Assembly (NCBI RefSeq): GCF_007859915.1
Contig: NZ_SJPM01000005.1
Span: 1-64,000, forward strand
Length of the DNA stretch: 64,000 bases
Direction: 5' to 3'
Source of the DNA: Neorhodopirellula pilleata
Lineage (GTDB): Bacteria > Planctomycetota > Planctomycetia > Pirellulales > Pirellulaceae
Of the stretch, positions 54,673-61,095 are shown piece by piece. Position numbers and translations under genes: made by a program. The first letter of the stretch is position 1; each line of letters opens with the position of its first letter. The notes beneath the pieces were generated by a model. That model did no database searches. It was not told the DNA's origin and saw only the letters and a list, made by a program, of their open reading frames with translations.

Positions 54673-54945
54673 CGAGCGACGAGTCGCGAGAAGCGAGAAA
54701 AACCTCAGCCCCAACAATCGCTTCGCGATTGGAGCAACGAGAAGCGAGCAACGAGAAGCGAGTCCGGTTTAAGTTTTCTATCTCGCCACTCGCCACTCGC
54801 CTCTCGCAACTCAAAAAAGCCTCTCGCCACTCGCTACTCTAAAAACACTCGCATCTCGCCTCTCGCAACTCGCCACTCAAAAAAACATGCCCCTCGCCAC
54901 TAGCCCCTCGCCGCTCGCCACTCCTTCGGCTCCGCCGAAGGGCAT
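54673..54945. repeat. family B heptamer arrays between the four-helix-bundle gene and rmlA
   Basis: NNGCGAG units (AGCGAGCGACGAGTCGCGAG) start right after the stop codon. Then come CAATCGCTTCGCGATTGG, more NNGCGAG units, a loop TCCGGTTTAAGTTTTCTAT, and CTCGCNN arrays broken by AAAAAA tracts at about 54811, 54841 and 54880. The last array continues into the rmlA reading frame to about 54930. Confidence 0.92.
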
Positions 54946-55819
54946 CATCCTTGCCGGAGGGTCCGGGACGCGTTTGCATCCGATCACTCGGGCGATCAGC
55001 AAGCAGTTGTTGCCGATTTACGACAAGCCGATGGTGTACTATCCGCTGAGCACGTTGATGCTCGCCGGGATCCGAGACATCCTGTTGATATCGACGCCTC
55101 ACGACCTGCCGCACTTCGAGCGGCTGCTCGGCGACGGCCGACATTGGGGGATCGAGATCTCTTACGCCGAACAGCCCAAACCCGAAGGGCTCGCCCAAGC
55201 GTTCGTGATCGGTGCCGATTTTGTCGGGAGCAGTCCGGTGGCTCTCGTTCTCGGTGACAACATCTTTTACGGGCAAGGTTTTCGAAAAACCCTTCAAAAC
55301 GCGGCGGCCAAGACCTCCGGAGCAACCGTCTTTGGATACCGAGTCAACGACCCGCAGGCCTACGGCGTGGTCGAATTCGACGCGGACGGCCGAGCGATCA
55401 GCATCGAAGAAAAGCCGCTCAAGCCCAAATCCAACTTCGCCGTCCCCGGACTGTATTTCTACGACAACGACGTCCTGGACATCGCCGCGAATTTGAAGCC
55501 TTCGGCGCGAGGGGAACTGGAGATCACCGCCGTCAACGAGCACTATCTCCGCCGCGGCGACCTCCACGTCGAACTGTTCTCGCGAGGTTTTGCCTGGCTC
55601 GACACCGGCACCAAAGACAGCCTCCTGGATGCGTGCAACTTCGTCGCCGCCGTCGAAAAACGCCAAGGCCTCAAGATCGCCTGCCTCGAAGAAATCGCCT
55701 ACCTCCAAGGCTTCATCACCCAACCCCAACTCCAATCCCTAGCCGAATCCTACAACAACGACTACGGAGATTACCTCCGCCGCCTAGGTGAGGAAGCAGC
55801 GAGAAGCGAGCGTTTTTAA
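54887..55819 (+). CDS. rmlA: glucose-1-phosphate thymidylyltransferase RmlA with repeat-derived ends
   Basis: 310 residues. The core starts at about residue 18 (KGIILAGGSGTRLHP; GGSGTR at 24-29) and includes KPMVYYPLSTLMLAGI, LGDNIFYGQG and GFAWLDTGTKDSLL. It makes dTDP-glucose from glucose-1-phosphate and dTTP, the first step to dTDP-sugars. The 17 extra N-terminal residues (MPLATSPSPLATPSAPP) are translated family B heptamers, and no start codon lies closer to the core. The last residues (AARSERF) also come from heptamers. RmlB and RmlC genes are not in the window. Confidence 0.94.
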   Translation: MPLATSPSPLATPSAPPKGIILAGGSGTRLHPITRAISKQLLPIYDKPMVYYPLSTLMLAGIRDILLISTPHDLPHFERLLGDGRHWGIEISYAEQPKPEGLAQAFVIGADFVGSSPVALVLGDNIFYGQGFRKTLQNAAAKTSGATVFGYRVNDPQAYGVVEFDADGRAISIEEKPLKPKSNFAVPGLYFYDNDVLDIAANLKPSARGELEITAVNEHYLRRGDLHVELFSRGFAWLDTGTKDSLLDACNFVAAVEKRQGLKIACLEEIAYLQGFITQPQLQSLAESYNNDYGDYLRRLGEEAARSERF

Positions 55820-56330
55820 GTAGCGAGTAGCGAGCGGCGAGAAGCGAGAAAAACCCAACAATCGCTTTGCGATTGGAGCGACGAGTACCGAGCGTCGAGA
55901 CGCGAGTGTTTTTAAGCAGCGAGAAGCGAGCGGCGAGAAACGCGTTGAAAACCATTCGCAGGACTCGCTACTCGTCGCTCGCTACTCGCCACTCCGATCG
56001 CGAAGCGATCGGTCGATCTTTCTCGCCGCTCGCTTCTCGCCTCTCGCTACTCGCTACTCGCTACTCGTTTCTCGCCTTTCGCCAAATTCTTGGGGGGCCT
56101 GGGTCGACAAATGAACCGCATCAATCAAAATATTTGGTCGGCCCCACTCCAAGTTCGGAAAGGGCCCCAAGCGTGGGGTGTCCCAGCGGCGAAACCAAAA
56201 AACGCCTGTCACCCAAGCAGACGAAGTCTGCGCGGAGCGAGATAAAAGCAGCGAGCGACGAGAAGCGAGTAGCGAGAAAGATCGACCAATCGCTTCGCGA
56301 TCGGAGCGACGAGAGGCGAGCGGCCCGTTG
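55795..56330. repeat. family B heptamer arrays with a 'TGTCACCCAAGCAGACG' segment
   Basis: Arrays of NNGCGAG (55800-55935) and CTCGCNN (55965-56085) contain CAATCGCTTTGCGATTGG and its CGATCGCGAAGCGATCGG variant. From 56086 to 56207 there is unique-looking sequence (CTTGGGGGGCCTGGG, GGTCGGCCCCACTCC). GTCACCCAAGCAGACGAAG at 56208-56226 starts a 26-base segment also found at 57946 and 59517. More NNGCGAG units fill 56230-56330. No gene is supported. Confidence 0.85.
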
Positions 56331-56690
56331 TTTTAGTCCTCATCGAAACCCGAAGCGTGAGCGAGGGATACATACAAAGGATTTATGGCATTCGATCCCT
56401 CGCTCACCGGTCTGTTGATTGAATCGTTTAACGGCAATACCGTTCAATGAAGGTAGTGGAAGTTGTTTAACTTCCCCTTGCGCTGGGATCTTTTACAAGA
56501 TCCACTACATTAAATCGGTTCATCGAACGGCTTGCCGTTAAACGAAAACGCCTAAACGTGCACTCAATCAACACGCCGTCACGCGTCGGATTACGATTCA
56601 ATCAACAGCCCACTCACCACTCACCACTCGCCACTCGCCACTCGCCACTCGCCTCTCGCCTCTCGCCTCTCGCCTCTCGCTACTAAAAAA
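56325..56690. repeat. isolated family A palindrome and mixed repeats
   Basis: One family A palindrome (CGAAGCGTGAGCGAGGGATA...ATCCCTCGCTCACC) at 56345-56410 is the only complete copy right of 53.3 kb. It is followed by GGATCTTTTACAAGATCC, related to 50108-50163, a GCCGTTAAACG inverted pair, and then a pure heptamer run ACTCGCC/TCTCGCC at 56610-56682. The remnant TCAGATAGGCTCTT at 56706 is like the arm of 50231-50332. Confidence 0.8.
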
Positions 56691-56736
56691 AAGTCAGCCG
56701 CCTTTTCAGATAGGCTCTTCGAAAAAGTTCAACTCA

Positions 56737-56994
56737 ATGTCCAACGAGCAACTTCCCAGTTTTGCCTCCCAGTGGGTCCAGCAATGGAAACAAGCGGCAC
56801 CCCGATTGCAAGCCATTCGTGACGAGGAACTTCGTCGGCTCGACGGCAAACGAGCCGCAAGGAGCCAAGTCAGCCGAGCCGAGTCCATCATTTTCGAACG
56901 CTATCCCGAGAGAAACGGGATGGTGATCATGCAGCGTTGGTTCATGCGTCGACAGCTTCTAAGTCGAACGAAGCCTCAGCAATCCCCGCACTGA
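56737..56994 (+). CDS. small helical protein upstream of a nucleotidyltransferase-fold gene
   Basis: A protein of 85 residues with FASQWVQQWKQAAPRLQAIR, DEELRRLDGKRAARSQVSRA and ERYPERNGMVIMQRWFMRRQ as main segments; it is helical and basic. Small proteins of this pattern often accompany nucleotidyltransferase-fold genes in planctomycetes as far as I recall, but I know no function. Its stop is 3 bases before the start of the next gene, so the two form an operon and may act as a pair. Confidence 0.65.
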   Translation: MSNEQLPSFASQWVQQWKQAAPRLQAIRDEELRRLDGKRAARSQVSRAESIIFERYPERNGMVIMQRWFMRRQLLSRTKPQQSPH

Positions 56995-56997
56995 AAC

Positions 56998-57588
56998 ATG
57001 GACCTGGATTTATCTGACCTGATCGACGCAGCGTCGCGACTCCAGCACGAGTGGACTCAACTCGGACTTCAGTTTTGTTTCATCGGCGGATTGGCCGTGC
57101 ACCGCTGGGGCCAACCACGCCAAACCGACGATGTTCACGCCACCGTCTGGACCGAGTTCGGAAACGAGCGGCCAGTAATTGATACCCTGATGCGGCATCT
57201 AACGGGCCGAATCGCCGAAGTCGAACAGTTTGCGATTCAGAACCGTGTACTGTTATGTCAGGAGTCCAGGGGTGTCGATGTCGACGTCTCGCTAGCCGCA
57301 TTTCCATTCGAGTTGGATCTGATCCAGAGATCGACGCTCGAGAATTTCCGCGAAATCGGCCTTCAGGTTTGTGGACCAAGTGACCTCATTATCTTAAAAG
57401 CCTTTGCAAACCGACCACACGACTGGACGGACATACGCGGCGTAATCGTAAGAAGCGGCCCGCAACTCGATTGGACCTTAATTGATCAGGAACTCCGAGT
57501 CCTGGCCGAACTGAAAGAAGAGCCAGAAATTTTAAGCAAGCTACAAGAACTCCGAGACTCGCCGATCGCTACGCGATCGGAGCGGTGA
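56998..57588 (+). CDS. nucleotidyltransferase-fold protein (AbiEii/MNT-like), motif altered
   Basis: A protein of 196 residues. FCFIGGLAVHRWGQPRQTDD is the G-G...R-x-T-x-D start of the polymerase-beta-like nucleotidyltransferase family. Relatives read RxTxDxDLT at this point; here it is RQTDDVHATV, so the second metal-binding Asp seems replaced by His. VDVDVSLAAFPFE may hold the third carboxylate, and PSDLIILKAFANRPHDWTDI is the usual C-terminal motif. The C-terminus (SPIATRSER) is encoded by family B repeat sequence. It may be half of a toxin-antitoxin-like pair with the 85-residue protein, but no activity can be claimed. Confidence 0.78.
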   Translation: MDLDLSDLIDAASRLQHEWTQLGLQFCFIGGLAVHRWGQPRQTDDVHATVWTEFGNERPVIDTLMRHLTGRIAEVEQFAIQNRVLLCQESRGVDVDVSLAAFPFELDLIQRSTLENFREIGLQVCGPSDLIILKAFANRPHDWTDIRGVIVRSGPQLDWTLIDQELRVLAELKEEPEILSKLQELRDSPIATRSER

Positions 57589-57800
57589 GTTGCGAGCGGC
57601 GAGAAGCGAGAGCCAATCGTGTTGCGATTGGAGCGACGAGTAGCGAGCGGCGAGTCGCGAGTCCGGTTCAAGGTTTACATCTCGCCACTCGCTTCTCGCT
57701 ACTCGCAACTTAAAAAAGCCACTCGCTTCTCGCTACTCGCAACTTAAAAAAGCCACTCGCCTCTCGCTACTCGCAACTTAAAAAAGCTACTCGCAACTAA
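57575..57800. repeat. family B arrays with a 34-bp higher-order repeat
   Basis: NNGCGAG units with CCAATCGTGTTGCGATTGG are followed by CTCGCNN arrays. The block CTCGCTACTCGCAACTTAAAAAA is repeated three times about 34 bases apart (57697-57790). The beginning lies inside the end of the nucleotidyltransferase gene. Confidence 0.9.
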
Positions 57801-57819
57801 GCGCAGCGATAAAATCCTC

Positions 57820-58345
57820 ACCCATTCCCACAATCCGAACGAATCACCCAAGATCGGGGTAGCGTTTCCTGGGCGGTAGGGCAGACTATTACGATTGACT
57901 CGGCAAAGGAACCGCAAGCCGGTTCAAAATAATGGGGTGTGATGTGTCACCCAAGTAGACGAAGTCCGCGCCGACCGCGTCGCGATCGGCGAGCAATTAG
58001 CCGTTAGCGATTAGCTTTTAGCCAACAGCCAACTTAAACATAAACATAAACGTAAACATAAACGTAAACGTAAACGTAAACGTAAACTTAATCGTAAACT
58101 CCGCTCCCTCCCAAGAGCGAAGATCAACAGAAGCGGCGAGCTGCGAGAAACGAGCAGCGAGTCTGCAAAAGTGGCGAGTAGCGAGCGACGAGCAGCGAGT
58201 CCGGAAGATGATTTCTATCTCGCCACTCGCCACTCGCCACTCGCTTCTCGCCACTCGCCTCTCGCAACTCGCCACTTAGAAACGCAACTCGCCACTTAGA
58301 AACGCAACTCGCCACTCGCAGCTAAAAAAAGCCACTCGTTGAACT
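57820..58345. repeat. gene-free stretch with hexamer microsatellite and family B arrays
   Basis: 57820-57990: unique sequence ending in the shared 26-base segment GTCACCCAAGTAGACGAAG at 57946. 58034-58100: a hexamer microsatellite of AAACRT units (about 11 copies, last ones degenerate). 58125-58345: family B heptamers in inverted orientation (NNGCGAG then CTCGCNN) with GCAACTCGCCACTTAGAAAC repeated in tandem. No gene is supported. Confidence 0.85.
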
Positions 58346-58358
58346 CGCGACCAATCAA

Positions 58359-58486
58359 TAGTGCTTTGGTCCAATTCGATTCTAGGGTGCCTACCATCGT
58401 GGCACGGTGGTCCCCACCGTTAAATACGGCGGAGACCGCCGTGCCACGATATGCCAACCCCAATTTTCAATCGGAACAAAGCACTA
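58359..58486. repeat. 128-bp MITE-like element with TAGTGCTTTG ends
   Basis: TAGTGCTTTG (58359-58368) and CAAAGCACTA (58477-58486) are terminal inverted repeats that match the ends of the 18003-18259 element. The interior holds a different palindrome, ATCGTGGCACGG / CCGTGCCACGAT, with GGTGGTCCCCACC and GGCGGAGACCGCC in the loop. Confidence 0.75.
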
Positions 58487-58541
58487 AGTACCAAGCACCC
58501 GCGAAGCGGCCACTAGCAACTCCCGCGAAGCGAGCCACGCC

Positions 58542-59138
58542 ATGTCAATTGAATTCAAATTAACCGGTGACGCGCTTTGGGAAAGGATGAACCGAGCGGT
58601 GGACAAGATTCAAGAGCGACTTGAAAAGACAGCGAAAACCTTGGAAGCGGCTGGAATTCCGTATGCCATTATCGGCGGCAACGCCGTTCGCGCGTGGGTT
58701 GCTCAAGCCGATGAAGCGGCCGTGCGGACGACTCGAGACGTTGACATTTTACTTCGTCGCGAAGATTTCCCGGCGGCCACCCGAGCGATGGAAGCGGTGG
58801 GTTTCGTGTATCGGCACGTTAAAAGCATCGATATGTTCCTGGACGGCCCCGACGCCAAAGCCCGCGATGCCGTTTATGTGTTGTTCGCCGGCGAGAAAGT
58901 CCGGCAGGACGACCTGGTCAGTTCCCCTGAACTCAACGAAACAATCATCCTGCAATCCCACAACACACTTTCGCTCGAAGCATTGGTGCGAATGAAGCTC
59001 AATTCATTTCGAAGAAAAGATCAAATGCACCTAATTGACATGCTTGACGTCGAACTGATCGACGAAACTTGGCCCAGTCGCTTTCCCTCCGAACTCGCCG
59101 ATCGACTGCAACAACTGATCGATGACCCAGACGGCTGA
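58542..59138 (+). CDS. nucleotidyltransferase-fold protein with intact metal motif
   Basis: 198 residues. An N-terminal helix (RMNRAVDKIQERLEKTAKTL) is followed by YAIIGGNAVRAWVAQ and RTTRDVDILLRRED, the GG...RxTxDxD nucleotidyltransferase signature with both Asp present, and then a helical C-part (LSLEALVRMKLNSFRRKDQM, HLIDMLDVELID). Such stand-alone proteins resemble AbiEii-type or uncharacterised nucleotidyltransferases. It sits alone between heptamer arrays and is not closely related to the 56998-57588 protein except in fold. Substrate unknown. Confidence 0.85.
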   Translation: MSIEFKLTGDALWERMNRAVDKIQERLEKTAKTLEAAGIPYAIIGGNAVRAWVAQADEAAVRTTRDVDILLRREDFPAATRAMEAVGFVYRHVKSIDMFLDGPDAKARDAVYVLFAGEKVRQDDLVSSPELNETIILQSHNTLSLEALVRMKLNSFRRKDQMHLIDMLDVELIDETWPSRFPSELADRLQQLIDDPDG

Positions 59139-59149
59139 CACGCGGCAAG

Positions 59150-59600
59150 CCCTTCGATCGCTTTGCGATCGGAGTAGCGAGAGACGAGAAACGAGCGGCG
59201 AGTCGGCAAAAGCGGCGAGCAGCGAGAAACGAGTTCAGCTTATAACTTCTTTCTCGCTTCTCGCCTCTCGCAACTCGCCACTTAAAAAAGCCTCTCGCCA
59301 CTCGCAGCTCGCCAATTAAAAAAAGCCACTCGCTACTTAAAAGAGCCTCTCGCAGCTTTAAAAACCCCCTCGCCCTAACTCCCCAGCGCTCGCCGAATCA
59401 CTGAATTCGATGAGAACACCCCACCTCGGCTTAGCGTCTTCTGCCTGAAAAGGCAAACCTCTATCGCTGACCCGGAAAAAGCGACCACTGGCAGGTCAGA
59501 AAATGGCGTGTTATGTGCCACCCAAGCAGGCGAAGTTCCCGCCGATCGCGTCGCGATCGGAGTAGCTAGAGACGCCCGGGTTTAAAGAGTCTATGGACGA
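59150..59600. repeat. family B arrays and third copy of the 26-bp segment
   Basis: NNGCGAG units (with CGATCGCTTTGCGATCGG) and CTCGCNN units with AAAAAA tracts run from 59155 to 59370. 59370-59516 is unique sequence. GCCACCCAAGCAGGCGAAG at 59517 is the third copy of the shared segment, followed by CGATCGCGTCGCGATCGG. No further family B copies are seen to the right. No gene is supported here. Confidence 0.85.
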
Positions 59601-59758
59601 CTCAACACAGTCCAGTTCGTACTACTCGTGAGATATGGATTTGTTACTTCGTGCAGATGAAGTTGAAAAGCTAGTAGCGGACGATGCGAGATTGGTTGAA
59701 TTTAGTAATCAAGCAGTCTGCGAATTTCGAATCAACTTGTCAGTAACATACCAAATTT

Positions 59759-60616
59759 ATGCAATCTGGTAAAAACTTGCCTGCCACAGTCATTACGATT
59801 GAACCACCGTCTGGTTGGTTTAGTCTCAACCTCAGAGACATTTGGCGGTATCGGGACCTTCTGTTGCTGTTGGTCTATCGCGACTTTGTTTCGCTTTATA
59901 AGCAGACCATACTGGGGCCGATCTGGTTTCTGATACAGCCGATCATGACGACCTTGGTTTTCACCTTGGTATTCAAAAACATTGCGGGCATTTCTACTGA
60001 CGGCTTGCCGGGTATTCTGTTTTATTTGGCGGGAATAACTTGCTGGTCTTATTTCTCTGAGTCGTTAACGAAGACGTCGGAGACATTCACTGCCAATGCA
60101 AATGTGTTCGGTAAAGTCTACTTTCCGCGAATCATTGTCCCCCTGTCAATCGTTGCGTCAGGACTGCTAAAGTTCGCGGTCCAGTTCATTCTGTTCATTG
60201 CCGTGTTGTTTTACTACAAGCTCGTCGGCGAGAAGATTCAGATGAACACCACGGTGTTCTTGTTTCCATTGTTAGTTCTACTCATGGCAATGATCGGTTT
60301 GGGCGCAGGGATGATCATCAGCTCGATGACCACGAAGTATCGCGATCTGCGATTTCTACTGCAGTTCGCGATTCAGTTGGCAATGTATGGCACACCAGTG
60401 ATTTACCCGGCATCAACGTTGCCCGAAAAGTACCAGTGGATCATCAACGCAAACCCACTGACGCCGATCCTGGAAACGTTCCGTCATGCCTTCTTGGGCG
60501 TGGGCCAATACAGCCCCCTTCACTTGGCTTACTCCACCGGCTTCGCCACCACGATCCTGCTGGTCGGCACGGTGATCTTCAATCGCGTCGAAAAGACGTT
60601 CATGGATACGGTTTAA
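59759..60616 (+). CDS. polysaccharide export ABC permease (Wzm/KpsM/TagG type)
   Basis: 285 residues with about six membrane helices. The cytoplasmic start helix DIWRYRDLLLLLVYRDFVSL YKQT (written in two parts) and ILGPIWFLIQPIMTTLVFTL are hallmarks of ABC-2 O-antigen exporters; NANVFGKVYFPRIIVPLS and YGTPVIYPAS are further family motifs. It forms the export channel with the ATPase encoded at 61096. Between the two genes lies the broken four-helix-bundle gene, which is unusual because wzm and wzt are normally adjacent. Upstream DNA looks more AT-rich than the genes to the left. Confidence 0.93.
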   Translation: MQSGKNLPATVITIEPPSGWFSLNLRDIWRYRDLLLLLVYRDFVSLYKQTILGPIWFLIQPIMTTLVFTLVFKNIAGISTDGLPGILFYLAGITCWSYFSESLTKTSETFTANANVFGKVYFPRIIVPLSIVASGLLKFAVQFILFIAVLFYYKLVGEKIQMNTTVFLFPLLVLLMAMIGLGAGMIISSMTTKYRDLRFLLQFAIQLAMYGTPVIYPASTLPEKYQWIINANPLTPILETFRHAFLGVGQYSPLHLAYSTGFATTILLVGTVIFNRVEKTFMDTV

Positions 60617-60618
60617 CG

Positions 60619-60660
60619 ACGGAGTTGGCAGAGAACAGTTTTCAGTTGGCAGAAACAATA
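60619..60660. repeat. CTGCCAA heptamer repeat, inverted left part
   Basis: GAGTTGGCAGAGAAC and TTTTCAGTTGGCAGAAAC contain the inverse (TTGGCAG) of the heptamer that is tandem at 61068-61092. The two sets flank the broken four-helix-bundle gene in inverted orientation. Confidence 0.7.
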
Positions 60661-60676
60661 TGATCTGGATCAATTG

Positions 60677-61027
60677 ATGGCTGGATTTGAAGAACTGACG
60701 GTGTGGCAGCGGGCGGTGTAATTGAGTTCGCAGGCGTATTTGCAACTTGCTTCCTGTCGAGACTTCGGCTTCAAGGATCAGATCACTCGCTCAGGACTAT
60801 CGATTCCCTCGAATATTGCGGAAGGCATGGAACGATCCACAACAGCCGACCAATGCAAGTTCCTCGACCATGCACGAGCGTCCTGCGGTGAATTGCGAAC
60901 ACAAACGATCGTTGGCCAGAAAACCAATTTCATTCCCCAAGACATCGCAAAGAAATGGATCGAAGAATCCAAACAACTCTCCGCGATGATCCAAGGCCTC
61001 ATCCGCTCCATTCGCGATCGACAATAA
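60677..61027 (+). pseudogene. four-helix bundle protein gene with in-frame nonsense codon
   Basis: The frame from ATG 60677 reads MAGFEELTVWQRAV, then TAA at 60719-60721, then continues in the same frame with LSSQAYLQLASCRDFGFKDQ to a stop at 61025-61027. Aligned to the intact paralogue at 54328 (YEDLDVWKRSVRLS), the stop falls at the Arg of VRL, so a single change from a Lys/Gln/Glu codon to TAA explains it. The rest is intact (GLSIPSNIAEGMERSTTADQ, CGELRTQTIVG). A TTG at 60722 could start a shortened 101-residue protein lacking the first helix, but loss of function is more likely. Confidence 0.8.
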
Positions 61028-61064
61028 ACTGCAAACGCTTCGCCTGAAAAAATGCCCTACTGTC

Positions 61065-61093
61065 TCCTGCCAACTGCCAACTGCCAACTCCAT
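61065..61093. repeat. CTGCCAA heptamer tandem repeat
   Basis: CTCCTGCCAACTGCCAACTG continues with CCAACTCC: three CTGCCAA units between the pseudogene and the start of wzt. They are the inverse complement of the TTGGCAG words at 60622-60656. Confidence 0.85.
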
Positions 61094-61095
61094 TC

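Noticed and set aside
55867..56418. 183-codon open frame over heptamer arrays
   Set aside because: It is rich in SLATRHS-like heptamer translations and crosses unrelated repeats; open only because the heptamers lack stop codons.
58018..58275. Minus-strand open frame ending in a TFTFTFMF repeat
   Set aside because: It consists of heptamer sequence and the AAACRT microsatellite; not a gene.
59635..59772. 45-codon open frame just before and overlapping wzm
   Set aside because: It starts with ATG and has unremarkable codons, but shows no SD, no recognisable motif and a 14-base overlap with wzm; too short to support.
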